Source of the DNA: an uncultured Bacteroidia bacterium
GTDB taxonomy: Bacteria; Bacteroidota; Bacteroidia; Bacteroidales; F082
Reading direction: 5' to 3'
Length of the DNA stretch: 64,000 nucleotides
NCBI GenBank assembly: GCA_902801465.1
Contig: CADCIH010000001.1
Location: 268,007-332,006, forward strand
Below the pieces are notes generated by a model. That model did no database searches. It was given only the letters and a program-made list of their open reading frames with translations, and was not told the origin of the DNA. The stretch's first letter is position 1, and every line of letters starts with the position of its first letter. Positions 27,701 through 38,252 of this stretch are shown piece after piece. A program made the position numbers and the translations under genes.

Positions 27701-28446
27701 AAGATCTTGCAGCGGCAGACTTCGGTGTTTTCTTGGGTGTTCTGGTCGGTTTTCACTAGTCGGATGCAGAAGGTCTGCTCGCCGGTTTGTTCCCTGTAAA
27801 AATGCAGTTTGTCGCCTTGATGGGTCTCTGCCACGTAGGCGATGTCGAACCGTTTGATCTGATGTTCGCGGTACCAGGAGATATCCCACAGGTCGATGAC
27901 GTGTTCGATGTATTTTATGGAATTAACATGTCCATTAATGTCGATATCATGATAATAGGTGTCGATGGTCCTGACGAGTTCGGTGTTGGGGTTCATCTTC
28001 ACGCGGTCGCCTTTTTCGATGGGGCAGGGTTTGTCCTTCACAATCCATTGGTCGATGGCTCCGTTGTCGATGGCATAGATGTCGGTAGGTTGTCGTGTCT
28101 CCGTGTCGATCATGGCCCACACGGAGCGGCCGTAGCCATACACATTTCCGTCGAGGTCGCTGACTTGGAAGTTACGTTGGGTAAAGAATTTCATGGCGTC
28201 TTCCACCCATGTCTCGACGGTAAAGTGCTCGTATTGAGCTGGCATAGAGGTCATCTCGATGGCGAGTCTGGACAGCACCCACGAGCGGTGGATGTTCATC
28301 AGGTACTTCATGCCGAAGCCCCTGTCGGTGGAGTGGAAGTCGGCCGCGTTGAGCATTTGGTTTCCCAGATGTCCCAGGCATAAGTGCCCCGAGAAGTCGC
28401 AGTGGAATGGCTCCGCAATAAACTCATATTTCCCAACTCTATCCAT
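27688..28446 (-). CDS. Acyl-ACP thioesterase
   Basis: A 252-residue cytosolic double hot-dog enzyme that releases fatty acids from acyl carrier protein. The N-terminal hot-dog has the family pattern LNAADFHSTDRGFGMKYL and WVLSRLAIEM. The C-terminal half has the catalytic-type segment HDIDINGHVNSIKYIEHVID (about 165-184; Asn and His as in FatA/FatB). Length is normal for bacterial members. Its start codon directly follows a TATCTTT array, so its 5' leader is repeat sequence, and its stop lies in an ATTAAGA array. It lies downstream of hydE on the same strand, probably co-transcribed. Confidence 0.85.
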   Translation of the reverse strand: MDRVGKYEFIAEPFHCDFSGHLCLGHLGNQMLNAADFHSTDRGFGMKYLMNIHRSWVLSRLAIEMTSMPAQYEHFTVETWVEDAMKFFTQRNFQVSDLDGNVYGYGRSVWAMIDTETRQPTDIYAIDNGAIDQWIVKDKPCPIEKGDRVKMNPNTELVRTIDTYYHDIDINGHVNSIKYIEHVIDLWDISWYREHQIKRFDIAYVAETHQGDKLHFYREQTGEQTFCIRLVKTDQNTQENTEVCRCKILFIS

Positions 28447-28502
28447 TATCTTTTATCTTTTAACTTTTATCTTTTATCTTTTATCTCTTATCTCTTATCT
28501 TC
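28447..28502. repeat. 7-bp-period array (TATCTTT/TATCTCT), eight units
   Basis: Eight registered units: TATCTTT twice, TAACTTT, TATCTTT twice, TATCTCT twice, TATCTTC. It begins at the base next to the thioesterase start codon and extends through the hydE stop codon into its coding end, so the hydE C-terminus KIRDKR is encoded by repeat units. Confidence 0.9.
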
Positions 28503-29569
28503 TTCCCGAACGCCACCGAGTCCCCCCAAGCATTATATAGTACTTTATGCCCAATGGCCGCCAGCCTGATGTCTAGACAGCTATGGCATTCGTCGGGTTT
28601 GTCTTTCACGCAGGCCTTGTCGGGATAAATCAGGTAGTTCTCGCGGAACTCGTTCGGGGTGAGGTTGGGCATGATGACATTGGCCCCGGCGAGGATGGCT
28701 TTCTCACGGCCTTGCGGGTCGACGGTCTGGTTGGCGGTGGCGGCGACCATGTTGATTTCGGGCATCATCAGTCGCAGGATAGCGATCATCTTGAGGGTCA
28801 TCTCCATGCGTTTCTCGGCGGACGGTATCTGGTCGCGGTATTGCCAAAGCGGTGTGTCGGGGTGGGGGATGAAAGGACCCATGCCCACCATGGCCACGTC
28901 TTTTTGTTTGAAGAACAGCAGGTCGTCGGCGAGGTCGTCAAGCGTCTGGAAGGGGAGTCCCACCATCACGCCCGTGCCGGTTTGATAGCCGACTTTCAAA
29001 AGGCTGTCGATGCAGTCCAAGCGTTGCTTGAAGTCGTGTTTTGCATCATGCGGGTGGATTTTGTAATAAAGTTCCTCATTTGAGGCTTCGATGCGGAGCA
29101 GATAGCGGTGCGCGCCCGCTTCAAACCAACGGCGGTAGGTGTCTTCGGTCTGTTCACCCAGCGAGAGGGTGATGCCCAAACTTCCGTTGTCGATTTTCTT
29201 GATTTCCTGAACCAGATAGGTGATCTTATCCACAAAAGCCTTGTCGCTTCGTTCGCCACTTTGCAATGCCACTGAGCCGTAGCCCAGCTCATGCGCTAAC
29301 TTGGCACATTCAATGACTTCCTCGTCGCTGAGCGTATAGCGTTCCACTTTCAGGTTCTTGCAGCGCACGCCGCAGTAGAGGCAGTATTTCGTGCAGATGT
29401 TGCTGTATTCAATGAGTCCGCGCAGGTGGACGTAGTTGTCCAGATGTTCCAGCTTCACCTGCAAGGCACGGTCGAAGAGTTGTTTCTTGTCTTCGCCTTC
29501 GGTGGCCAGCAGGAGTTTGATGTCCTCATGGGTGAGGTCGGTATTATGTAAGACGTCGGTGACGGCCAT
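28481..29569 (-). CDS. hydE: [FeFe]-hydrogenase maturation radical SAM protein HydE
   Basis: A 362-residue radical SAM enzyme that helps build the H-cluster of [FeFe]-hydrogenases. The SAM-cluster motif is CTKYCLYC (CX3CX2C, about 58-65). A second cluster motif near the C-terminus, CVKDKPDECHSC, has the CX7CX2C spacing seen in some HydE. I start at MAVTDVLHNTDLTHEDI because the minus-strand -7 box lies between it and the next upstream ATG (29605). hydF, hydG and a hydrogenase are not in the window, so partners must lie elsewhere. It implies an H2-forming or H2-using anaerobe. Confidence 0.88.
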   Translation of the reverse strand: MAVTDVLHNTDLTHEDIKLLLATEGEDKKQLFDRALQVKLEHLDNYVHLRGLIEYSNICTKYCLYCGVRCKNLKVERYTLSDEEVIECAKLAHELGYGSVALQSGERSDKAFVDKITYLVQEIKKIDNGSLGITLSLGEQTEDTYRRWFEAGAHRYLLRIEASNEELYYKIHPHDAKHDFKQRLDCIDSLLKVGYQTGTGVMVGLPFQTLDDLADDLLFFKQKDVAMVGMGPFIPHPDTPLWQYRDQIPSAEKRMEMTLKMIAILRLMMPEINMVAATANQTVDPQGREKAILAGANVIMPNLTPNEFRENYLIYPDKACVKDKPDECHSCLDIRLAAIGHKVLYNAWGDSVAFGKKIRDKR

Positions 29570-29586
29570 TCTTCTGAATTTTGCGG

Positions 29587-29622
29587 CAAAGTTAATGATT
29601 TCCAAAAAAAATCGTACCTTTG
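29587..29622. promoter_or_regulatory. Divergent -7 boxes for hydE (minus) and etfB (plus)
   Basis: TAACTTTG on the minus strand (29594-29587) is 17 nt before the chosen hydE ATG. TACCTTTG on the plus strand (29615-29622) is 32 nt before the etfB ATG. Both fit TAnnTTTG; -33 elements are unclear. Confidence 0.5.
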
Positions 29623-29654
29623 CCGCCGAATTTGAAAACGAGATTTTTTATTTT

Positions 29655-30557
29655 ATGACAAAAGCATTGAAAATCGTGGTGCTTGCCAAGCAAGTGCCCG
29701 ATACGAGAAATGTGGGTAAGGACGCCATGACGCCCGAGGGCACCGTGAACCGCGCCGCCCTGCCCGCCATCTTCAATCCCGAAGATTTGAATGCCCTTGA
29801 ACAGGCACTGCGCCTCAAGGAACAAAACCCCGGCAGCACCGTCGGCGTGCTCACCATGGGCCCGCCCCGCGCCGGCGAGATCATCCGCCAAGGCCTCTTC
29901 CGTGGCGCCGACACAGGATGGCTGCTTACCGACAGACTCTTTGCTGGAGCTGATACCTTAGCTACTTCATACGCACTGGCCACCGCCATCAAGAAGATTG
30001 GTGACGTGGACATCGTCATCGGCGGCCGTCAGGCCATCGACGGTGATACCGCCCAGGTGGGCCCCCAAGTGGCACAGAAACTGGGACTCAACCAAGTGAC
30101 CTACGCTGAGGAAATACTTAAGATTGAGGAACGGAAAACGGAAAACGGAGAACGGAAAACTATAGCTACCGTCAGAAGACATATTGATGGGGGTGTGGAG
30201 ACTGTGGAAGTGCCGCTGCCTTGCGTGATTACCGTCAATGGCAGTGCGGCTCCTTGCCGTCCCTGCAATGCCAAGCTGGTGATGAAATACAAGTATGCCT
30301 CTTGCCCGCTGGAGCGTCAGCCCGAGGATCCTCGCGCCGACCTCTATTCCGCACGTCCCTATTTGACGTTGAACCAGTGGAGCGTAGCCGACGTGGATGG
30401 CGACCCCGACCAGTGTGGCCTCTCAGGCAGTCCCACTAAGGTGAAAACCGTGCAGAACATCGTCTTCCAGGCCAAGGAGAGCAAGACCCTCACTGCCAGC
30501 GATGCCGATGTGGAAGGATTAATCAAAGAATTGTTGGACGAAAAGATTATCGGATAA
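29655..30557 (+). CDS. etfB: Electron transfer flavoprotein beta subunit
   Basis: A 300-residue FixA/EtfB protein that carries electrons from acyl-CoA dehydrogenase. It starts MTKALKIVVLAKQVPDTRNVG, 32 nt after a -7 box. Family motifs are NPEDLNALEQALRLKE (about 41-56), VDIVIGGRQAIDGDTAQVGPQVA (about 118-140) and the C-terminal recognition region. Residues 159-169 (ERKTENGERKT) are coded by a 7-bp-period array inserted between KIE and ATVRRHIDGG, a site that is a short loop in relatives. It overlaps etfA by one base (TAATG). Confidence 0.93.
   Translation: MTKALKIVVLAKQVPDTRNVGKDAMTPEGTVNRAALPAIFNPEDLNALEQALRLKEQNPGSTVGVLTMGPPRAGEIIRQGLFRGADTGWLLTDRLFAGADTLATSYALATAIKKIGDVDIVIGGRQAIDGDTAQVGPQVAQKLGLNQVTYAEEILKIEERKTENGERKTIATVRRHIDGGVETVEVPLPCVITVNGSAAPCRPCNAKLVMKYKYASCPLERQPEDPRADLYSARPYLTLNQWSVADVDGDPDQCGLSGSPTKVKTVQNIVFQAKESKTLTASDADVEGLIKELLDEKIIG
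30132..30159. repeat. Intragenic 7-bp-period array in etfB
   Basis: Units CGGAAAA, CGGAAAA, CGGAGAA and CGGAAAA in exact register, preceded by a partial TGAGGAA. The reading frame stays open and gives a 7-residue periodic peptide (ENG/ERKT). The reverse-complement units equal those in the cobW, dnaJ and C69 arrays. Confidence 0.9.
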
Positions 30558-31579
30558 TGAACAACGTATTTGTATATATAGAGATCGAAGGCACCCAAGT
30601 GGCCGAAGTCTCACAGGAGTTGCTCACCAAAGGGCGTAAACTGGCCGACCAGCTGGGCGTGGAACTGCATGCCGTCGTGGCTGGCACGGGCATCAAGGGT
30701 AAGGTGGAAGAACAAATCCTGCCTTACGGCGTGGATAAGCTGTTCGCTTTCGACGGCGAGGGCTTATTCCCCTACACCTCTGCACCCCACACCGATATCC
30801 TCGTCAACCTCTTCAAGGAGGAACAACCGCAGATCTGCCTGATGGGCGCCACCGTCATCGGTCGCGACCTCGGCCCTCGCGTCAGCTCCTCATTAACTAG
30901 CGGCCTCACCGCCGACTGCACCCAACTCGAAATCGGTGATTTCGACGACATCAAGACCAAGAAGCATTACGACAACCTGCTGTATCAAATCCGTCCCGCT
31001 TTCGGCGGCAACATCGTGGCGACTATCGTCAACCCCGAACATCGTCCGCAGATGGCTACCGTCCGCTCGGGCGTGATGCAGAAGGCCATTTATGAGGGTA
31101 AGGCAAAGAATGAAGTAGTTTACCCAGAAGTATCGAAATACGTTTCTCCGATGGCTTATGTGGTGAAGGTCCTCGACCACCATGTGGAGGCTGCCAAGCA
31201 TAACCTGAAAGGCTCGCCCATCGTGGTGGCCGGAGGTTACGGCATGGGCTCGAAGGAAGGCTTCGACATGCTGTTTGAACTTGCCAAGGTGCTCCACGGC
31301 GAAGTCGGTGCCTCACGTGCCGCCGTCGATGCAGGTTTCTGCGACAGCGACCGCCAAATCGGTCAGACGGGCGTCACCGTTCACCCGAAGGTGTATATCG
31401 CCTGCGGTATCAGTGGTCAGATCCAACACATTGCGGGTATGCAGGACTCCAAGATCATCATCTCGGTGAACAGCGATCCCGATGCTCCCATCAATAAGAT
31501 TGCCGACTATGTCATCGTTGGCACCGTGGAAGAAGTCGTTCCCAAACTCATCAAGTATTACAAACAAAACTCGAAATAA
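30557..31579 (+). CDS. etfA: Electron transfer flavoprotein alpha subunit
   Basis: A 340-residue FixB/EtfA protein; with EtfB it binds FAD. The C-terminal FAD domain is clear: VVAGGYGMGSKEGFDML, GASRAAVDAGFC (about 248-259), QIGQTGVTVHPKVYIACGISG (about 264-284) and SVNSDPDAPINKIADYVIVG (about 300-319). It overlaps etfB by 1 nt and precedes the dehydrogenase gene by 2 nt, so all three are made from one mRNA and form one electron-transfer unit. Confidence 0.95.
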   Translation: MNNVFVYIEIEGTQVAEVSQELLTKGRKLADQLGVELHAVVAGTGIKGKVEEQILPYGVDKLFAFDGEGLFPYTSAPHTDILVNLFKEEQPQICLMGATVIGRDLGPRVSSSLTSGLTADCTQLEIGDFDDIKTKKHYDNLLYQIRPAFGGNIVATIVNPEHRPQMATVRSGVMQKAIYEGKAKNEVVYPEVSKYVSPMAYVVKVLDHHVEAAKHNLKGSPIVVAGGYGMGSKEGFDMLFELAKVLHGEVGASRAAVDAGFCDSDRQIGQTGVTVHPKVYIACGISGQIQHIAGMQDSKIIISVNSDPDAPINKIADYVIVGTVEEVVPKLIKYYKQNSK

Positions 31580-31581
31580 TC

Positions 31582-33291
31582 ATGGCTAACTATTATAACG
31601 ATAACCCGAACCTTGATTTTTATCTCGACCACCCGCTGATGAAGCGCATCGTCGAGCTGAAGGAACGCAACTTTGCGGATAAAGACTCCTACGAAGACGC
31701 TCCCGTCGACTACGAAGACGCGTTGGAAAACTACCGCCGCGTGTTGGACATCACGGGCGACATCACCGGAAATATCATTGAGCCCAACTCCGAGAGCGTG
31801 GATCTCGAGGGTCCGCATCTCGAGAATGGCCGTATGATCTACGCTTCCAAGACGGTTGAGAACATCGATGCCTGCACCAAAGGTGGCCTCTGGGGTGTTT
31901 CCATGCCTCGCCGTTACGGTGGTCTCAACCTGCCCATCACCGTGTTCTCCATGCTGAGCGAGATGGTGGCCAGTGCCGATGCCGGTTTCCAGAACATCTG
32001 GTCGTTGCAGTCGTGCATTGACACCTTATATGAATTCGGCAACGAGGAGCAGCGCATGAAGTACATCCCGCGCGTTTGCGCTGGCGAGACCATGTCGATG
32101 GACCTCACCGAGCCTGATGCCGGTTCCGACCTGCAGAGCGTCATGCTGAAAGCCACCTATAGTGAAGAGGAAGGCTGCTGGCTGTTGAACGGTGTGAAGC
32201 GTTTCATCACCAACGGTGACTCTCACATCCATCTGGTGTTGGCCCGTTCTGAGGAAGGTACCAGGGACGGTCGCGGCCTGTCGATGTTCATCTACGACAA
32301 GCGCAATGGTGGCGTCACGGTGCGTCACATCGAGCATAAGCTGGGCATCCACGGCTCACCGACCTGCGAGTTGGTCTTCAAGAACGCCAAGGCAGAGCTC
32401 TGTGGTGACACCCGCATGGGCTTGATCAAATACGTCATGGCACTGATGAACAGCGCCCGTCTCGGCATCGCAGCACAGTCGGTGGGTCTCGGACAAGAGG
32501 CTTACAACGAGGCTTTGAAATATGCCGGCGAGCGTCAGCAGTTCCACAAGAAGATCATTGAGTTCCCCGCTGTTTACGACATGCTTTCACGCATGAAGGC
32601 CAAGATCGATGCTGGTCGTTCCTTGCTTTACATGACGGCCCGTTATGTGGACATCTACAAGTGTTTGGAGGATATCCAACGTGAGCGTCCGCTGACACCT
32701 GAAGAGCGCGCCGAGCTGAAGAAATACTCCCGTTTGGCCGATGCCTTCACCCCTGTGGCCAAGGGCATGAACTCCGAGTATGCCAACCAGAACGCCTACG
32801 ACTGCATCAGCATCCACGGCGGTTCGGGCTTCATCATGGAGTACAAGTGCCAGCGTCTCTACCGCGACGCCCGTATCTTCTCGATTTACGAAGGTACCAC
32901 GCAGCTGCAGGTGGTGGCCGCCATCCGTTACATCACCAACGGTACTTATCTCGGTATCATCAAGGAGATGCTTGAGAATGAAGTCTCAGAGGAGTTGAAG
33001 CCTTTGCATAACACGGTGCGCACCCTCGTGGAACTCTACGAGCAGAGCATCAACTACGTGAAGGGCGCCAACAACCAGGAGGTCACCGACTTCTTGGCCC
33101 GTCGTCTCTACGACATGACCGGTGATATCATCATGTCATTGCTGATCTTGGACGATGCCACCCATGCCCCGCACCTCTTCACCCAGTCGGCCAACGTGTA
33201 CGTCCACGCCGCTGAGGAAGACGTCATCGGCAAGAGCGTCTATGTGAAGAATTTCATCGAGGAAGACCTGGTGAACTTCAGGGCTAAATAA
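31582..33291 (+). CDS. Acyl-CoA dehydrogenase
   Basis: A 569-residue flavoenzyme. The N- and middle domains have family motifs (CAGETMSMDLTEPDAGSDLQ, about 166-185; GLSMFIYDKRNGGVTVRHIEHKLGIHGSPT). The C-terminal helical domain has the catalytic glutamate in YRDARIFSIYEGTTQLQ (about 425-441). It is about 180 residues longer than short-chain dehydrogenases because of an extra C-terminal helical extension, as in other Bacteroidota members. Linked to etfBA, it probably oxidises or reduces a short-chain or branched acyl-CoA; whether this complex bifurcates electrons cannot be told from sequence. Confidence 0.92.
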   Translation: MANYYNDNPNLDFYLDHPLMKRIVELKERNFADKDSYEDAPVDYEDALENYRRVLDITGDITGNIIEPNSESVDLEGPHLENGRMIYASKTVENIDACTKGGLWGVSMPRRYGGLNLPITVFSMLSEMVASADAGFQNIWSLQSCIDTLYEFGNEEQRMKYIPRVCAGETMSMDLTEPDAGSDLQSVMLKATYSEEEGCWLLNGVKRFITNGDSHIHLVLARSEEGTRDGRGLSMFIYDKRNGGVTVRHIEHKLGIHGSPTCELVFKNAKAELCGDTRMGLIKYVMALMNSARLGIAAQSVGLGQEAYNEALKYAGERQQFHKKIIEFPAVYDMLSRMKAKIDAGRSLLYMTARYVDIYKCLEDIQRERPLTPEERAELKKYSRLADAFTPVAKGMNSEYANQNAYDCISIHGGSGFIMEYKCQRLYRDARIFSIYEGTTQLQVVAAIRYITNGTYLGIIKEMLENEVSEELKPLHNTVRTLVELYEQSINYVKGANNQEVTDFLARRLYDMTGDIIMSLLILDDATHAPHLFTQSANVYVHAAEEDVIGKSVYVKNFIEEDLVNFRAK

Positions 33292-33319
33292 GGACAGTCT
33301 TCTGAAAGAGCTGTCTTAT
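33288..33319. terminator. Hairpin between convergent acyl-CoA dehydrogenase and C69 dipeptidase genes
   Basis: A 9-bp stem with one bulged G (33288-33297 with 33311-33319) spans the stop codons of both genes, with a 13-nt loop. T-runs are short on both strands, so it may be a weak bidirectional terminator. Confidence 0.4.
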
Positions 33320-35049
33320 CTTTCCCGGCGATTGATAACTTCTTTAAGGAGGTATCGGTCGCCGGTTGCTTTATGGACGGCGTCGATGAACTGCTGGTCG
33401 TAGCCAGGTGTTTCGTGGCCCCAGCGGGTGAAATTGCCGTTCTCGTCGACACGGCGGACGATCTGGTCGTTGTAGCGCACGATGAGGTGTTTGGCCAGTT
33501 GGTCCCAGCGTTGCATCATCTTTTCGGCGTATGCGATGCTCTTGCGGTTCAAGAAGCTCTGTCTGTCGGCAGGTGTCATATCCTTGATAGCTTCCACCAC
33601 CTTGTCTTGGTCGGTGAAATAGTAGTCTTCCAGTTCTTTTTGAGCCTTTCGGAGGTCGCCGATCATCATGGAGTAGCGGGGATAGACCATGTTGGCCACC
33701 CAGTTGTTCATCCAGAAGGCCGATTTGTCGCTGAACTCGGCGCGGGGGTTGTTTTCGGGCCGGAAGCAGTCGGGCACCTGTGTGATGCAGCAGTAGAGCG
33801 GCACGTAGGCCACCATGTTGGCGTCGTCGCAGTTGAACCAGGTGACGCCGCCCACGTCGTTAGGCAGCCATGAGCGCATCTGGCAGGTCATGGTGAACCC
33901 GCTCTGTTGTGTGGCGATGGGCCGTTCGCGGAAATAGGCGAGGCTGTCGCTGTCCTTGAAATGCATCGGCAGGGGGCGAATAGGCATGCCCCAGGGGCCA
34001 GCGGTCATGTCGGAGGTCATGTCCAGAGGGGTGCCTTCGAAATGGTCGCGCATGTCCTGCTGGAGGTCGCGCAGCGAGAGCGGCTTGTCGGGTTTGATCC
34101 ACAGCGGAAGATGGTCGCACAGCTCGAAGTCGCCGTTGATGTAAGGCAGGTATCTGTCCATCTCCTCATGGCTGTAATGATGTCTGAAGAAACTCCACAC
34201 GCGGGCGTCGGCGTAGCGCACGTTCTCGAAGTCGATGGGGCAGTAGGCCTCGCGGAACGAGAAGTCTTCGTCCTTGCCGTTAAAGAATCCTTTCTCACGA
34301 GCAAATGAAATGACATCGTAAGCATACACGCAATCCACCCTTGGATCATTAATCTTCTTCAAATTCTTACTACTAATACTCTTCCCATCTAAAGAAAACA
34401 GTTTTCCGTTTTCCGTTCTCCGTTTTCCGTTCTCCACAGGAAACTCCCTGATCCTACTAAGGTTGGCATGGGCGCAGATGCAGTCGTCGGGGACTCGCAG
34501 TGCCACCCAGACGGCGCCTTGGCGGTCCGGGCCTTTGCCGATGATCTCCATGATCCAGGCCTCTTCGGGGTCGCAGATGGTGATGGTCTCGCCGCTGCTG
34601 TTATAGCCGTATTCTTCCACCAGCTCCGCCATGCATTTGATGGCTTCGCGGGCTGTCGAAGACCGTTGAAGGGCCAGTCGCATCAGGCTGAAATAGTCGA
34701 GTAGCCCGTCGGGGTTCACCAGCTCCAGGCGTCCGTCGAAGGTGGTCTCCACGATGGTCACCTGTTTCTCGTTCATCAGGCCTACTACGTTATAGGTGTA
34801 TTCCACCTGTTTCACATACCGTCCCTCATGGGAAGGACCCCAGCCGTGGATGGCGATCAGTTCGCCCGGCTCATGGCGTCCTGAGGGGCTGTACGACAAC
34901 GATCCGGAGAAGCCGAAGCCGTCACAGTTATAGGTGCACATCACGCTTCCGTCGGTGGAAGCTTTCTTGCCAACGATCAAGTTGGTGCAGGCCGATGCGG
35001 ATTCCCAACCCAGCATGGCGAGCAAAATGGTGATAAGTATTTTCTTCAT
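33316..35049 (-). CDS. C69-family (U34) dipeptidase, secreted
   Basis: A 577-residue Ntn-hydrolase. The signal peptide ends ESASA, which exposes Cys21 of CTNLIVGKKASTDGSV as the new N-terminal nucleophile, the hallmark of this family. Other family elements are GYNSSGETITICDPEEAWIMEI (about 148-169) and the C-terminal EDYYFTDQDKV and SFLNRKSIAYAEKMM segments. It cleaves dipeptides in the periplasm or outside. Residues about 206-218 (ENGKRRTENGKLF) are coded by a heptad array and stand in a region that is usually shorter. Its -7 box is 7 nt from the ATG. Confidence 0.88.
   Translation of the reverse strand: MKKILITILLAMLGWESASACTNLIVGKKASTDGSVMCTYNCDGFGFSGSLSYSPSGRHEPGELIAIHGWGPSHEGRYVKQVEYTYNVVGLMNEKQVTIVETTFDGRLELVNPDGLLDYFSLMRLALQRSSTAREAIKCMAELVEEYGYNSSGETITICDPEEAWIMEIIGKGPDRQGAVWVALRVPDDCICAHANLSRIREFPVENGKRRTENGKLFSLDGKSISSKNLKKINDPRVDCVYAYDVISFAREKGFFNGKDEDFSFREAYCPIDFENVRYADARVWSFFRHHYSHEEMDRYLPYINGDFELCDHLPLWIKPDKPLSLRDLQQDMRDHFEGTPLDMTSDMTAGPWGMPIRPLPMHFKDSDSLAYFRERPIATQQSGFTMTCQMRSWLPNDVGGVTWFNCDDANMVAYVPLYCCITQVPDCFRPENNPRAEFSDKSAFWMNNWVANMVYPRYSMMIGDLRKAQKELEDYYFTDQDKVVEAIKDMTPADRQSFLNRKSIAYAEKMMQRWDQLAKHLIVRYNDQIVRRVDENGNFTRWGHETPGYDQQFIDAVHKATGDRYLLKEVINRRER
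34402..34436. repeat. Intragenic 7-bp-period array in the C69 dipeptidase gene
   Basis: Units TTTTCCG, TTTTCCG, TTCTCCG, TTTTCCG and TTCTCCA on the plus strand. On the coding (minus) strand they read CGGAAAA/CGGAGAA and give a 7-residue periodic peptide (ENGKRRT ENGKLF) without any stop codon. Confidence 0.9.
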
Positions 35050-35056
35050 AGTGACG

Positions 35057-35064
35057 CAAAATTA
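35057..35064 (-). promoter_or_regulatory. -7 box (TAATTTTG) of the C69 dipeptidase gene
   Basis: TAATTTTG on the minus strand is 7 nt before the ATG at 35049, so the mRNA leader would be only a few nucleotides or absent. Confidence 0.5.
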
Positions 35065-35065
35065 G

Positions 35066-37384
<2,319 letters not shown>

Positions 37385-37403
37385 TTAAATTATTTTATAC
37401 TAC

Positions 37404-38252
37404 ATGAAAAACTTTAGATTAATTTTGGTTCTTGCAACCATCGTCATGACTGCTGTCTCATGCGGTCCAAAGAAAACCCAGAAAATCAAAGAAAAAATCC
37501 CTTACAAGATGTTGGTGGTCTATTACTCTCAAACTTCCAACACCAAGGCTGTCGCCACTGAGATTGCCACCCGGCTCAATGCCGATTTGGAGGAGATCGT
37601 CCCTCTGGAGCCTTACGAAAACGACTTCCAGGCCACTGTCGAACGTGGCAAGAAAGAGTTGGAAGAGGGTGTCCGTCCCAAGATACAGCCTCTTAAGGTC
37701 AATGTGGCCGATTACGACATTATCTTTGTGGGTTATCCCATCTGGTTCGGCACCTATGCGATGCCTATGTGGACCTTCTTGGATCAGGTGAGCTTGAGTG
37801 GAAAGAAAGTCGTTCCCTTCTGCACCTTCGGCAGTGGAGGTCTCGAGTCGAGTGTGAGGGACTTGGCCAAGGCACAGCCTGAGGCCAACATCCTCAGCGG
37901 ATATGGTGTTCGCGCCGCTCGCATGGATGCCATGCCCCAGGAGATCGACCAGTTCCTGAAGGCTGGCGGTTTCATCGATGGCCAATACACACAGTTGGGC
38001 GACTTCACCGAGCAGCAAGCTGTGAGTGAAGAGGAGACAGCCATCTTCGAGGCCGCTGTCGGCGATTACCCGATGATCCATGCCAAGGCTGAGACTGCTG
38101 GTATGCGTGCCATCCCTGGCGGCAAGGAATATCTGTTCATCGCCTCTGACCTTCCTCGCGAGGATCGTCCCGACATGCCTTTGGGAAGGATGAAAGTGTA
38201 TGTCACGGTGCTTAATGGCAAAGCCCCGGTGTTCACAAGAGTGGTCAGATGA
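37404..38252 (+). CDS. Lipoprotein flavodoxin
   Basis: A 282-residue protein. The signal peptide ends in a lipobox, MTAVSC (Cys20), so it is lipid-anchored outside the cytoplasm, unusual for a flavodoxin. Residues about 35-190 form the flavodoxin fold, with the FMN phosphate loop YYSQTSNTKAVA (about 40-51), the aromatic loop GYPIWFGTYAMPMW and CTFGSGGLESS. A separate C-terminal segment (about 222-282) is unassigned. It is 19 nt after GH97 and overlaps the SDR gene by 4 nt. It may feed electrons to periplasmic enzymes; partner unknown. Confidence 0.8.
   Translation: MKNFRLILVLATIVMTAVSCGPKKTQKIKEKIPYKMLVVYYSQTSNTKAVATEIATRLNADLEEIVPLEPYENDFQATVERGKKELEEGVRPKIQPLKVNVADYDIIFVGYPIWFGTYAMPMWTFLDQVSLSGKKVVPFCTFGSGGLESSVRDLAKAQPEANILSGYGVRAARMDAMPQEIDQFLKAGGFIDGQYTQLGDFTEQQAVSEEETAIFEAAVGDYPMIHAKAETAGMRAIPGGKEYLFIASDLPREDRPDMPLGRMKVYVTVLNGKAPVFTRVVR

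Noticed and set aside
28481-29605. Longer hydE start at 29605
   Set aside because: The TAACTTTG box (29594-29587) lies downstream of that ATG, and the family N-terminus matches from MAVTDVL at 29569.
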